From: Nilaparvata lugens
Lineage: Eukaryota; Arthropoda; Insecta; Hemiptera; Delphacidae
Assembly: GCF_014356525.2 (NCBI RefSeq)
Contig: NC_052509.1
Location: 32,383,352-32,447,351, forward strand
DNA: 64,000 bases
Reading direction: 5' to 3'
Position 1 is the stretch's first letter, and each line of letters starts with the position of its first letter. This document shows, piece by piece, positions 1 to 10,995 of this stretch. The notes beneath the pieces are model-generated. The model worked only from the letters and a program-made list of their open reading frames with translations. It was not told the origin of the DNA and did not search any database. A program made the position numbers and the translations under genes.

Positions 1-176
1 CATCTAAACATCTAAACATCTAAACTCTAAACATCTAAACATCTAAACATCTAAACATCTAAACATCTAAACATCTAAACATCTAAACATCTAAACATCT
101 AAACATCTAAACATCTAAACATCTAAACATCTAACATCTGAACATCTAAACATCTAAACATTCAAACATTTGAACA
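1..176. repeat. 8-bp minisatellite (CATCTAAA)n
   Basis: Near-perfect tandem array of the unit CATCTAAA, running off the left edge of the window, with occasional 1-bp losses. The last units (about 150-176) drift to CATTCAAA and CATTTGAA, so the array merges into the CATTTAAA type found at 8241-8752 and 10993-11945. One substitution separates the two unit types. No coding potential. Confidence 0.95.
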
Positions 177-240
177 GAAGCTGCTCGTTTAATAGTATAG
201 GATGAGTATGTTACCACTTAATCTAGCAGTAAACAGTTTC

Positions 241-548
241 AATTTATTTTCTGGATTTAGCGAAGGCTTTTGATTTAATAGATAGAAATATACTTTTTGC
301 AAAACTTGAAGCAATTGGCTTCAAGAATCTCTTCTTAAGATGGTTGAAACTACATTGAAGATAGAACACAGATAATATCATTAAATGGCACAGACAGTGA
401 TTCTATTGCAATTGATTATGGAGTGGTTCAGGGGAGGGCACCTTGGGCCCTCTACTTTTCCTCATATGGATGAATAGCATATCAAGGTTGCACCTACATG
501 GTCAATTATTCCTCTTTGCCGATGATATGGCACTTGTTTTATAGTTGA
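241..548 (+). pseudogene. Non-LTR retrotransposon reverse transcriptase fragment
   Basis: Short remnant of an RT palm domain. Motif A reads LDLAKAFD (about 251-274), followed by a degenerate thumb-proximal stretch. A broken GV-QG motif B lies near 421-440, and the catalytic FADD box is at 515-526 in a different frame. At least two frame breaks and an in-frame stop (WLKLH then stop near 355) rule out function. The order A-B-C and the FADD box are typical of Jockey/CR1/R1-type LINE ORF2 proteins. Neither endonuclease nor 3' tail is attached, so this is an internal fragment of unknown subfamily. Confidence 0.75.
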
Positions 549-844
549 GTGAAATTCATTTCTATACGTTTATATCTATTTTTCATAGTCAAGTTGAAAG
601 GTAGATTTTGTGACTGTTTTCTAAGTTTGTCTCTATCGCGGATTGAGTTGATCCATTGCTTGAGTCTCACATTTTTTGCGTTATTCACAACTTCAACAAT
701 ATTGGATGATAATTATTTTGTAAGGTATTGCTAAAAGTAATTAAGGAAGTGTTTATATCAGTTACAGCTGTTGATGTTGGGGCAGTTACCTATTAAATTT
801 ACCTCCCGTTGATCAGGTCTTTGTTTCCTCGGGTGTGAAGTAGA
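549..844. other. Unassigned stretch
   Basis: AT-rich sequence between two retroelement fragments of opposite orientation. Its only open frame (61 codons from 549) has no recognisable motif. It may be decayed LINE sequence continuing from either neighbour. Confidence 0.5.
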
Positions 845-1580
845 ATGCATGTAGCAACTTGATCTGTCACTGCTGATTCTATTACTACTGATTTTGAAAA
901 AAAATTACTTATCGGTCATTGAAGAAAATTGTCTAAGCAGCTATTGTCAGGTCTTGTAATGCTTTCTATGCACGGTATCAGATTTGCCTCACAGAGCGTG
1001 TCCAAATAATCGTCACGTAAGGGATAAGGATTAGGCTGTAAAAGATCGCAATTCATATCTCCACTAAAGATAATTTGGAATGGCGAAATTACGCAGAGAG
1101 ACCCTCGATGAACTGTGGAAAGCTGGGATTAGGACTACGATAAACGGCCAACAGATCGAATTTAACCCCCTCCCAATTGAAATTCAGAGATATGCTCGTG
1201 GCCACTCCACCCAGTAACAGCTGACTGCAAGTAACGGATAGGCTACTATCAATATAGACACAATATCATCGCTACTATCTAAGTTATTATAGGACCTATG
1301 CAAAGTGTATCTTTGAATGTTATTTAAATCGCTATCATCCTTAAGCCAAGCAAGCTTCCGTATGGATAATACAATTAAATTTGACTTGAAGGCCTTGTAA
1401 AAGAACTAAGAAAGAATCAACGTTTTTACTACTAAAATTTTTTTGGTGAAGAACCCTGAAGGGCGCCGATTCATCAGTATCAATGTTAGCGACATTATTT
1501 ATATCGTTACAGATAACACAATCTAAGTCTGGAGTATCATAAACATCTGCATCCAGATTCATTATCTCTAAAGTAGGCAA
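845..1580 (-). pseudogene. Non-LTR retrotransposon AP-endonuclease domain, degenerate
   Basis: Minus-strand remnant of the N-terminal endonuclease of a LINE ORF2, which nicks target DNA to prime reverse transcription. The first part (1341-1580) is open and begins MPTLEIMNLDADVYDT, resembling the ORF2 start at 24538. Further on, in other frames, are an AVYRSPN-type motif, a catalytic SGDMN motif (around 1051-1065) and an LDNFL motif. The terminal SDH-type motif has mutated to SSDR. Stops and frameshifts are present and the reverse transcriptase is missing. The RT fragment at 241-548 lies on the other strand, so it is not the continuation of this copy. Confidence 0.7.
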
Positions 1581-2724
1581 TTAAGTAAAAATATACAATA
1601 ATTGTCAGTCGCTTGCCACTCATGGTGCTTTGTAAGTTGAATAATATAAAATTTAGCATGCTGCGAAAAAGATAACATTGCATTTAATTGGATACAATTA
1701 ATTTTAGAACAAAGTCATTGTTTATCTGATGTTTCCTTGAATGAGTGTCTATTCTTTCTCAGAATAGTCTGTTTCCATGGATACTTTCTAGAAAAAAATC
1801 GGAAAGATGTTTATTGTCACCAAGAAAACACCTTTCCCAATAATAATTATTTTTACAATTCCGATCAACAATAAAAAAATGTAACCACCCACGATTACTT
1901 TTCCAAGAATAATTTCACATTATCACTTACAATAGTAGTTATTATTTGCTTTGAGTGTATAATGTATTATTGATTATTTGAGCAATAGCAGTGCGGATAG
2001 GGCGATAACAATTATTGGCTTGCAAAACACCATTTCATATCGTATGACGATCGTTTTTTTCAGGAAAATACCAATATTCAAATCAATCGACTAATAAATC
2101 AAAAGATAATCCAGGAGTGGAAGTCGAATAACATTCGCTTTCTGCACTGCCAATAATTCATTGACTTTTATTAAAGACCGTAGCTGAAGGTGTCCAACGA
2201 CCATAAAACAAACGCTGGCAATGGCCTATGACGTCATTATTTGACACTATAAAAGTAATTTACATTTATCGCCGTCATCAATTGCAGTTAGCGCGACTGC
2301 TGACTCGTGCATTGGATGGTTTTGAAGAATGGTTACGCCCCTGTTAAGCCAACAGTGGCCCAAATCTGGTCCCTATTTTATCAACGTTAATTTGCAGAAC
2401 GTTGGTCACCATCGATACCTATTTCGGGGCTCTGCATTTCCGGGGATTACAATTTTCTCTACCACCTCTGCACCCGAATTTCAAGTTCACACTTTTACGG
2501 ACATACTTGTGACAATGCCACTTATCAGTCGATAAGTATTGATGATATATATAGGCTATTACACATGACACATGATAGTAATTATATTAATTATCATATT
2601 TATGAAATGTATAAATCCTTTTAAAAAATGAAAAACAAAAGTTTGCTTATAAAGTATGTACTGTTTCTGATTATTATCTTAATCTTCGAATAATAATAGA
2701 TTTTGAATTTATTGGAGTTTAAAG
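1581..2724. other. No gene recognised
   Basis: AT-rich DNA without a convincing coding frame. The open frame at 2329-2535 (68 codons) starts in a slightly more GC-balanced patch (about 2240-2480), but has no motif, no splice context I can defend and no repeat partner in the window. Confidence 0.5.
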
Positions 2725-3420
2725 GTATTGTACTTTACTTTACTTTACTTTTCTTGTTCGTCACAATTATTAAACTGCATTAAAGGAGCAACGATCCCGC
2801 AGTATATGACACGTCAAAGTTTAATCCAATATCTACCATCCCTCATATTTCAACATAACAGATCCCACATAACATACATCAAACAAACATTATTCAACAA
2901 TGAAGTCTGCTAACCTGTACGGACACAATACAATAAGGAATTCCCTGAGTGTTTTTTTTTTAACTCCTTCAAGTCATAAATTTCTCTTATGTGAGATGGG
3001 ATTGAATTAAATATCTTCATTCCCATATAAAACGGACCACTCTCCAGCAGGCTGAGTCTGTGGTGTGGGTAAACAAAACCTCTAAATCTTGTATTATGAG
3101 GATGACTCACCTGGTTCTCCTCATACATTCGTCTATTTTTAAAAACGAAGATTGCTAAATCTAATATATAAATAGCAGGAGCCGTCAGCAATCTCTTTTC
3201 TTTAAAATAAGGTCTGCAAGAACGCATTGTATTAATCTTATAAATTATCCTAATGGCTTTCTTCTGCATTATAAATATTCCATTATTCTCTATACTTTTT
3301 CCCCAAAAAATTACTCCATATCTCATAACTGACAGAAAATAAGCGTGATATACCAAAAGAACAGTTTTTTCACTTCCTACTCTAGCCATCACTCTTAATG
3401 CAAACAAGGCTCTATTTAAT
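2725..3420 (-). mobile_element. 5'-truncated non-LTR retrotransposon 3' end
   Basis: 3' end of a LINE on the minus strand. It holds the C-terminal ORF2 region (2910-3407), a ~160-bp 3' UTR, and a tail of AGTAA-type pentamers, seen on the plus strand as (ACTTT)n at 2729-2752. It stops at about 3420 inside ORF2, as expected from 5' truncation during target-primed reverse transcription. No target-site duplication was identified. Confidence 0.65.
2910..3407 (-). pseudogene. LINE ORF2 C-terminal region
   Basis: Open 165-codon frame matching the region that follows the RT domain in Jockey/CR1-type ORF2 proteins. Landmarks are a YHAYFLSVMRYGVIFWG block (compare the HSHLxYGxxxWG block in the other LINEs here), then QKKAIRII, then TRFRGFVYPHH near the C-terminus. 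The catalytic palm is absent, so the piece cannot act alone. The stop at 2910 is probably the authentic ORF2 end because a 3' UTR and repeat tail follow. The same C-terminal architecture recurs at 7046-7531, 40150-40600, 59200-59760 and 60790-61350. Confidence 0.7.
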
Positions 3421-4029
3421 ATACTAGTGACATGAGAAATATGTAGTATTCATATAATAATAATTATTATTATTGAACGGAAATAAAAAGTTGAATGCTT
3501 TAAACTACCCCTAAGACTTCTGCTAAATATTGACCTCAGGGTGAACAGCTAGAAGGAAATTCGGTGAGAGCTACCATTCACAAATTATTCGTCAGCTTGA
3601 GAATAATTACTTTTTCAACCTTGGATCCTCGTTCAATAACAATTACTAGTGAGCCCCTGGCTGAAGAACTCGCTCCAAATAATGCCTCTGATATTCCGTC
3701 AACTGTCTATTGAAAGCAGTGGAAAGTCAAGAAAAGTAGTGTTGAGTTATTGATTGCATGCAAATGATAATCTAGTTGACAGTTAATTTATAATTTTTTA
3801 ATTATATTCTTCTCAGTCAAATAATATTTACTCGAAGTCAAGTTTACAAGAACAATAGCTTGAATCCACTATAACAATGTAGAGCCTTCCTCAGGTTTTG
3901 TTTATTCAAGTACATAATATTGAACATGTTTGACTCTTGGATTCAATATTGAATCTTGAACAAGTGCAAGTTTCAATTCAGCACCTTCAACAGAGGGAAT
4001 AGAGATGCGCACTATAGCAAAAGTACACC
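3421..4029. other. No gene recognised
   Basis: AT-rich sequence without long frames or repeats that I can match to other parts of the window. Confidence 0.5.
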
Positions 4030-5063
4030 TATTAACTAGTCCAAATTAAGCTGCAAAGTCAAAAATTGTGTCACAGACACCCTCTTCAAATTTCATTGTC
4101 AAATGATCAATTGTTTCAGCATTGAAAATTTCACCCCGTACATTAAAGTTGCTATAACAATGAAACGAAAATTTGGAATAGTGAAATGATACGTCATTCC
4201 AAAGAGAATTTAATTCTCTACAATCCTACGATAAGCATAAGTTTTTACGATGCATTGTTGGAGAGTTTTAAGACCTGAAAGAGTAAAATATAGAATAAAA
4301 ACTGATTATTATAACAAATACACGCTTTCAAGAGCGAATGTCTCGTCAACTGTTGAGAATGTTACAAAATTCCACTGAAAAAAAAGTGTAGAGAATTTAT
4401 CTAGCTTCATTTTCGAATACTTAGTTATATAAGTTGAACATATTGTTCTGAAGATATGAGCGTGGAAGCAAAAAGCTGAAAAATTCAACTTTTGAACCAC
4501 CCTCAACCCCTTAGCACATGAGTTAGGAATGGGGACTTTTAATAAATTATGTTCTCCTCCTTACTAGTCTCAACAAAGCTGCAAAGTCAAAAAATGTGTA
4601 CAAGACATTCCCTTCAAATTCCTTTGTCAATAATTGGTCTATTAATGTTGAAAAACTAGAGATTTCACATTCAACACTAAAGCTGCTGCAACAGTTGTAG
4701 GAAAATGCGTAAGATTCAATATCTGAAATAACGCCAGATACGCCCAAAATTATCGGTTTTTTCGTTTTCTCAGTTCTTTCAAGTAATAGACAAGAAATTT
4801 CAAATTCGGTACAGTGGTTTAGCTTGGGTCTAAGAATTTTATGATGAGGTGACTTTAATATTTCATCAAAGATAAGCTCAAAATCAGCGTTTTTCCAACG
4901 TTTTTCTCAGCTTTTCTGCGTTTTCTCAGTACTTTGACTTTTTGATAGAATGAAGCATGCGCAAATGAAAAATGCAGGCGAGCGAAGCGAGCGATAATCC
5001 TGTCGGGGGTCCTAGGGGGCTCGGCTAGACGGATATGGCGAGCGAAGCGAGTCTGACGGCTAG
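4030..5063 (+). mobile_element. Non-autonomous Helitron-like repeat with internal duplication
   Basis: Non-coding repeat. A ~160-bp block starting at about 4050 (GCTGCAAAGTCAAAAA...) recurs, diverged, at about 4579. The right end carries two copies of GCGAGCGAAGCGAG (from 4978 and 5038) and stops at CTAG (5060-5063) followed by T, the insertion signature of Helitron 3' ends. There is no strong terminal hairpin, no Rep/helicase coding sequence and no confident 5' TC end, so the left boundary is a guess. Alternative: another repeat class that simply shares the CGAGCGAAGCGAG motif. Confidence 0.45.
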
Positions 5064-5355
5064 TTAAAATATATATTGATTATTGCGTCTATCTATGGCA
5101 CAAACAAAATACATAGTTATATCCTTTTCTTGTCTGAGAAAGGACGAAGAAGTGGATAGATTTTGTTGTCCATCGAACTTGATCTGTAGAAAGGTTAGAA
5201 GAATATTTGTTGACAATTCAAAGCTGTTAAATCAATGATTTCTTGAGTTATTGTTGAATATACATATAGACGGACAACGACTTTTGACTCTAGTAAGTCG
5301 GAAGTGAGAACTCACTAAACCTCGTTCAATTATTCATTCCAATTGTATAACAATT

Positions 5356-5567
5356 ATTTCAAATATCCAATGAGAGCTATATGTGTAGAGCTAAGGACTT
5401 CTTTCTGCTACTACAAATATTGAGCGGAGTACTAAAAAGGATAAAGAAATTTGAAGAATGAAACTTTCCAAGAACTGTGCCCAGACCGGGAATCGGACCC
5501 GGAACTATTCGTTGTCGGCGGAGCGTCTTGGGTTGAAGTAGTCTTGGATTCATCGGATATTTGAAAT
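5356..5567. repeat. Small inverted-repeat-bounded element with tRNA-like core
   Basis: Perfect 13-bp inverted repeats ATTTCAAATATCC (5356-5368) and GGATATTTGAAAT (5555-5567) enclose 186 bp. Inside, the minus strand of 5478-5531 resembles the 3' half of a tRNA, with a B-box-like GGTCCGATTCC in a GC-rich T-arm. The matching A box is not convincing. It may be a SINE fragment trapped in a small foldback element. Confidence 0.4.
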
Positions 5568-5619
5568 TCTATTATATTAAGCGAGCAGCTTCTGTATTTT
5601 TATATGGTTATTTATATTT

Positions 5620-6318
5620 TCGGTTATTTATATGGTTATCTATATTCAAAGGATCTCGAAAACGGCTCTGACGATTTTCACGAAATTTGGAACATAGTAG
5701 GTTTATGATATAAAAATTCGATTGCACTAGGTCTTATCACTGAGAAAACTCGCTGAAGGACATTAAAAGGATAATAATTATTCATCCTTGAAGAAACAGA
5801 TAATAATTTCGTCGTCTGTCGATAACAGAAGATGCGTGTGCCTGTGTGGGAGAGAGACAGGATATTATGCTCAGTTGTATAATCAATCAGCTAATCTCAC
5901 GAGAAATATTATCCAATCATCTAGAAATTTTGATCGACTTGATCAAAATAATCTGATTTGTTGCCATGACATGGTATATCATCCTAAATTAGAGTATATC
6001 ATAATTTCCAGAGTTAATAATTATTTTACAGTTTTAAGTGATTGGTGAGTGTTATTTTGTTATTCAATTTGGTTTGTAAACAATCTAAATTAGAACTTTT
6101 CTGTTTTTAAATGTTTGGTCTGAAAATTGGACCTGGATTCAAGTGTATGGAACATAACCTACTTTTTGGACTATTTATAGTGTATAAAACAAAATTCGGG
6201 GAAGAAACAGTTTTGGGCTGTGCCTGTTAGTCCTTCCCCAATTATTTTGAAGAACTGTTCTGTTCATAAACTAGTAGTTTTGTGAACAGTAGACCTCACG
6301 CAATATTCTCATCCAGAA
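5620..6318. repeat. Dispersed non-coding repeats
   Basis: The stretch at 5650-5770 (GGATCTCGAAAACGGCTC...) is worded like the repeat interior around 29925-29945. A block at about 6190-6240 (AACAGTTTTGGGCTGTGCCT) recurs, diverged, at 37757-37800. A block at about 6270-6318 recurs at 33590-33645 (95% by eye). The 86-codon frame at 5788-6048 lies in this repeat mosaic and I do not treat it as a gene. Confidence 0.5.
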
Positions 6319-8168
6319 GTACCTGATTGATACTATAGACCTTATTGAAATACAGCCATAGACTGGCTTCTCCACACATCTGTGTAATCACTTGTCAGCT
6401 GATTTATGATGATAGGTCCTACCTGGACCTAGCCAAAGCTTTTGATACAATCCTACATTCCAAATTACTAAAAAAGATAGAAAAGATTGGCATACGCGGT
6501 ATACCCCTCAAATTATTTGGCAGTTATTCAAAAAATAGATACCAAATCCTTACTATATAGAAAATAAAACTAGTTTTAAACAGTTGAATGATTACGGTCT
6601 TCCTCAAGGAACTGTTTTATCTCCGATTCTCTTTCTTCTATATATTAATGATTTAATCAAACTTGGATTGAGAAACTGCGTGACACTCGCTTTTGCGGAT
6701 GATACCGCTTTAGTGTTTACCGGACCGTCTTGGGTGGTGGTGAAGGAAGGAGGTGAGTCGGGATTGAAGACTGTTGAGACCTTGTTAGATGAGCACATTC
6801 TCACACTTAATTCGAATAAAAGCGTCTTCATGACCTTCTCTCCCAATATGGTTTTCATGATTAAAACTGTACTCTTTCAATCTCGAACGATAACTGAGGC
6901 TGCTCAAAATTGAAAAGAGAAAATTATTTTAAATATCTAGGCGTTATAGTTGATCAGCATTTGTGATGGGATATTCACATAGATAAGCTTTGATAGATAG
7001 ATAAACTCAAGCACTGGATTAAACAAATTTTATAGTATCAGCAGGTTGGGTAACATAGCCGTTTCAAAATTGGTTTATTTTGCCTACATTCAATCTCATC
7101 TCCAGTATGGTATAAAAATTTGGGGTGCATCTTATTCGAATCACTTCAATAAGATATTCACCATCCAAAAAGCATTATTAGAGGCAATTTTGGGCAAACC
7201 TAAACGATTTCCAAGTGACAGTATTTTCATTGAATTGAATGTATTAACGGTTGAGCAGCTGTATATAAAGAATTCAATTATTTACATTAATAAACATAGA
7301 GAACTTTTCAACCTCCGTATATCGCCTTACAATCTCCGTCCCTCAACCATTACCTTTGAACCACACAATGCAGTTCTATTCATTTGCAGAAGACAGTTTG
7401 ATTATATTGTTCATGAGCTTATAAATGTGATACCTGCTCTTTTTATAACAGATAATTTGAATGGAAGACTTCTGAGAGAGATAGATTTATGGATTGCTTC
7501 CTCACATCCTAGGATAAGTGATTTCTTGTAATATTGTAACTAGGATAGGTTCACAATCATTCAAGAATGTCTGCTTTTTATTTCATTCTATTATCTCGTA
7601 TTCTCTTACTTTTTTCTACTTTCCTTCTTTGTAATTTTTTTCGAATTTAGATGTTAATAGGAATACACCAATTTTATTCATCTTGGAATTAGTTTTGTTT
7701 TCAGTAACACTCGGCCCCTGCGCTCAGGTTTTTGAACTTTTCAGGGACTTTCTGTATTTAATAATAATACTAATACTAATAATGATTCTATAGTCTGATT
7801 TTTACTCTAATAGTATGAAGAAGGCTCCTTTTTCCTCTTATATTATCCTTGAAATGCAAAATTTCCAAAAACCTTGTATATACGTCAACGCGCAATTAAA
7901 AAAGGAACATACCTGTCAAATTTCATGAAAAACTATTACCGCATTTCGCCGTAAATGTGCAACATATAAACATTTATACATTTGAACATTTAATTAAACA
8001 TTCGATCATTTGAACATTTAAACATTAAGAGAAATTCCAAACCGTTAACTTGAATCTCAGACCCCACTTCACTCCGTCAACTAGTAATAATACAATATTA
8101 TAATTATAATTATCTATCTTCTATGTCATATGCTCTATGTTTCATTGTGCGATTTTTCATCATCTAAT
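6319..8168 (+). mobile_element. Helitron-like repeat, copy 1, split by a LINE insertion
   Basis: 6319-6410 plus 7790-8168 match the reverse complement of 33090-33600, which lacks the interrupting LINE. Shared landmarks are GTACCTGATTGA..., a GGAACATACCTGTCAAATTT block, a short CATTTAAA run, CTTGAATCTCAGACC and CAACTAG at 8078-8084. CTAG followed by T suggests a Helitron-type end, but similarity to the second copy continues ~85 bp beyond it. Either the true end is elsewhere or the element sits in an older repeat that was copied with it. A second partial unit restarts at about 8170 and leads into the large minisatellite. Confidence 0.5.
6411..7795 (+). pseudogene. 5'-truncated non-LTR retrotransposon, RT and C-terminus
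   Basis: Begins inside the palm domain with LDLAKAFD, then YGLPQGTVLSPILF (motif B) and FADD (6692-6703). After a frame break it resumes with a YLGVIVDQHL block and a stop near 6965, then an open C-terminal segment from 7046 to 7531 (YFAYIQSHLQYGIKIWGAS onward, ending at TAA). A ~250-bp 3' UTR and a TAATAA/TAATAC-type tail end at about 7795. The element is closely related to the minus-strand LINE at 21.3-25.5 kb: both share YGLPQGTVLSP and an IWGA/VWGA block. The uninterrupted target exists at 33480-33500, and ATGAT flanks both ends as a probable target-site duplication. Confidence 0.8.
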
Positions 8169-8240
8169 TTCGAAAATTAAAAAAGGAACATCCTTGTCAA
8201 ATTCCTTGAAAATCTATTACTGCGTTTTGCCATAAATGCA

Positions 8241-8752
8241 CAACATATAAACATTTGAACATTTGAACTTTTGAACATTTAAACATTTGAAAATTTGAAC
8301 ATTTGAACATTTAAACATTTAAACAGTTAAACATTTAAAATTTAACATTTAAACATTTAAACATTAAAATTTAAACATTTAAACATTTAAACATTTAAAC
8401 ATTTAACATTTAAACATTTAAACATTTAAACATTTAACATTAAACATTTAAACATTTAAACATTTAAACATTTAAACATTTAAACATTTAAACATTTAAA
8501 ATTTAAACATTTAAACATTTAAACATTTAAACATTAAACATTTAACATTTAAACATTTAAACATTAAACATTTAAACATTTAAACATTTAAACATTTAAA
8601 CATTTAAACATTTTTAAACATTTAAACATTTAAACATTTAAACATTTAAACATTTAAACATTTAAACATTAAACATTAAACATTAAACATTTAAAATTTA
8701 AACATTTAAACATTTAAACTTTAAACATTTAAACATTTCAATATTTAAACAA
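8241..8752. repeat. 8-bp minisatellite (CATTTAAA)n
   Basis: About 500 bp of tandem CATTTAAA, with CATTTGAA variants at the left edge and scattered 7-bp and 5-bp units. It directly follows a partial Helitron-like unit (8156-8240) and directly precedes segmental-duplication copy A. Confidence 0.95.
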
Positions 8753-10995
8753 CTCTTTGACGAGCTAGCTTTATTCAATTGTGATTTATTCATAGCACTG
8801 AGGGCCCTCCTTAATAACTTTTTCAAATGAACTCATGTGTCGATCTTTCACAATTATGATGACGATCTGGATTCGTTTCGATGTCCTAGACCTTTTCTGG
8901 TGGGCTGCTGTTGTCCTCTCCAATGGGAATAATTAAATTTAATGACTCATGTCATACTACGACCTTACTGAGTCTTATGATTTTTTTTTAATTACTCAAA
9001 CAAACTTTAACTTTAATGCAAAATTATTTAAAAAGGGATCTAGTCTTGTGCTCTCGAAATTGGTGGGTGTCCCTGGTCACCTCTGGCAAGCCTCAAAAAC
9101 TTTTTAAAAGTATGTAATCAGCATGAAAAAAAGAAATTAATTGTGAACATCTTATTATACAGTCAACAATACATAAATTTTGAAATTTCTTCAATTTAAT
9201 AGAAACATCAATTACAAAAACTCCAATAATTTTAATACACTAAGTTTAGATCCATAAAATCATTCAAATAACCTTTTATTCATCCATCAATGTTACAACA
9301 TACAACAAATGATCTATCATCACAAGAACAAAAACCTTAACACATACATCAATATATATTCAGACAATTGGTCTTCCACTAAAAAATCATTTCATAATAC
9401 AATATATCTGCATTTCATTATCATTCAGTATAACATTTCAAATATAGTATTTCACATTTATGATTTATCATTTAGTATAACATTTCAAATTTGATTTATG
9501 TTTCATTTAGGATTCCAAAGTTATTTATGTAGACAGATTTATAAAATTTTCATTAAAAACAGATTATATAATATTAATTACCATCGTTTGTTGGATACTA
9601 CAGTTTATTTCGACTTTTCAATGTTTTAACACACCAACATTTCATGACAAAACTTTACTACTTAGATCATGGACAACTTTTATCATTTAATGAAACTTAA
9701 TGAATACATAATTGATGAAAAATAAAATTTTATATCCTAAATTATATTCCAAATTTATAATTTATACATCTTGGAATTCGCACATCAACTAATATTAACT
9801 CATTGAATAATGTCAACAAAGTGTCATCAAGCAAAGATAATTTTTTTCAAAAATTATTGATATATTCTTCTGTGATTATGTTAAGTAAAAACTAATAATA
9901 TCATTCTTCAAGAAGCAGAAAATTATTCCCGGATAAAAAATTATTTAAGTGATAACAAGTTATTCATCTAAATATCTCACCGGATCCCAAGAAGTAAATG
10001 GTTATTGACAAATTGAAATTTGAGAATGTATGTCGCAGTGCAGTGGTTGGAGTGTTAGTGGCTACTGAGCATCTTCCAAGACCCTCGAGATTGTCTGATT
10101 ATCCATTCAGTCAGGCAGGCAGAAAATATAGAACGGTCGGTTTTATGAAAACATAAGCGCCTGCCAAATGGCCATATTCAAGAGCTGCAAGGAATTGAAT
10201 GCTATTATCTCTTCTGAACTCACTCGGAGTCTTAACGATGCCTTGAACCGCCACTGAAGAGACATTCTCAGAATATTCGATGTATGGCAACCCATTCTAA
10301 TTTGAGCACAAGTAACATTTGAAATTGAGCTTTAACCTCATACAACCACGCTCTAGCTCTTGTGCGAAATAGTAATAATCTGCTTGCTACATTCTGCTCC
10401 GAATTTATACTTCTAGAAGGTGGTGAGTTGTCACTAGTAACACACACAGATAAAAATGTCTAATAGTATCTTCTAGTATCTCTCAGGGAGTTTCTCGGTG
10501 TATATTTCTGGGGTATCAAATGTAATGTCGTGGATTGTCTCTATTCTTCATAATATTATTATGAATTAGCTTACCCGGCGAACTTCGTACCGCCAAAAAG
10601 TCAATGTATCTCATGTCACACTTGACTTTATTTGGTGAATCATGGAATTTATCTGACAATCGATATTTTCATTTACATCCCAATACGGACTTCATATGTG
10701 CTTAGTCATGCAGCATTTATTATTCCGACATTGCAACATATTATCGATCAATTGGTCGTGATATCTATCAGTAAAGTGTTGAATTGAAAAAATAGATACC
10801 GGTAGGATAAATCAGTGTTTCGAAGATGAATTTAATGTTTTCATAGTTTTTGGTTGTCAATAGATTGTCCAGGAAATATGCGATGTACGATGAATTACAC
10901 AGAATTCTATATTCTTTCCATCTTCAATTTTAGGATGAATATAAGGTAAGCTAAATTAAAAAAAAAATCAATTTAGTCTGTCATTCTTCAGTAAA
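8735..10995. repeat. Segmental duplication, copy A (uninterrupted)
   Basis: About 2.26 kb closely matching 12976-13128 joined to 18622-20810. Differences are few (single substitutions, an expanded CA run at about 20252 in copy B, small indels). Copy A has no errantivirus and so shows the pre-insertion arrangement, for example ATGTCCTAGACC around 8880. It contains no supported gene. The 61-codon frame at 9309 is shared by both copies and carries no motif. A patch at 10572-10596 (ACCCGGCGAACTTCGTACCG) resembles high-copy arthropod repeat ends, from memory only. The copy is flanked on both sides by CATTTAAA arrays. Confidence 0.9.

Noticed and set aside
1..176. Telomere-like or CRISPR array at the window start
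   Set aside because: The unit is 8 bp without spacers and is not TTAGG; it is a minisatellite.
5788..6048. 86-codon plus-strand frame
   Set aside because: Lies in a dispersed-repeat mosaic and has no recognisable motif.
6604..6858. 84-codon minus-strand frame
   Set aside because: Antisense shadow of the LINE RT segment at 6584-6913.
9309..9494. 61-codon frame conserved in both duplication copies (second at 19115)
   Set aside because: The conservation reflects the recent segmental duplication, not selection; AT-rich, motif-free.
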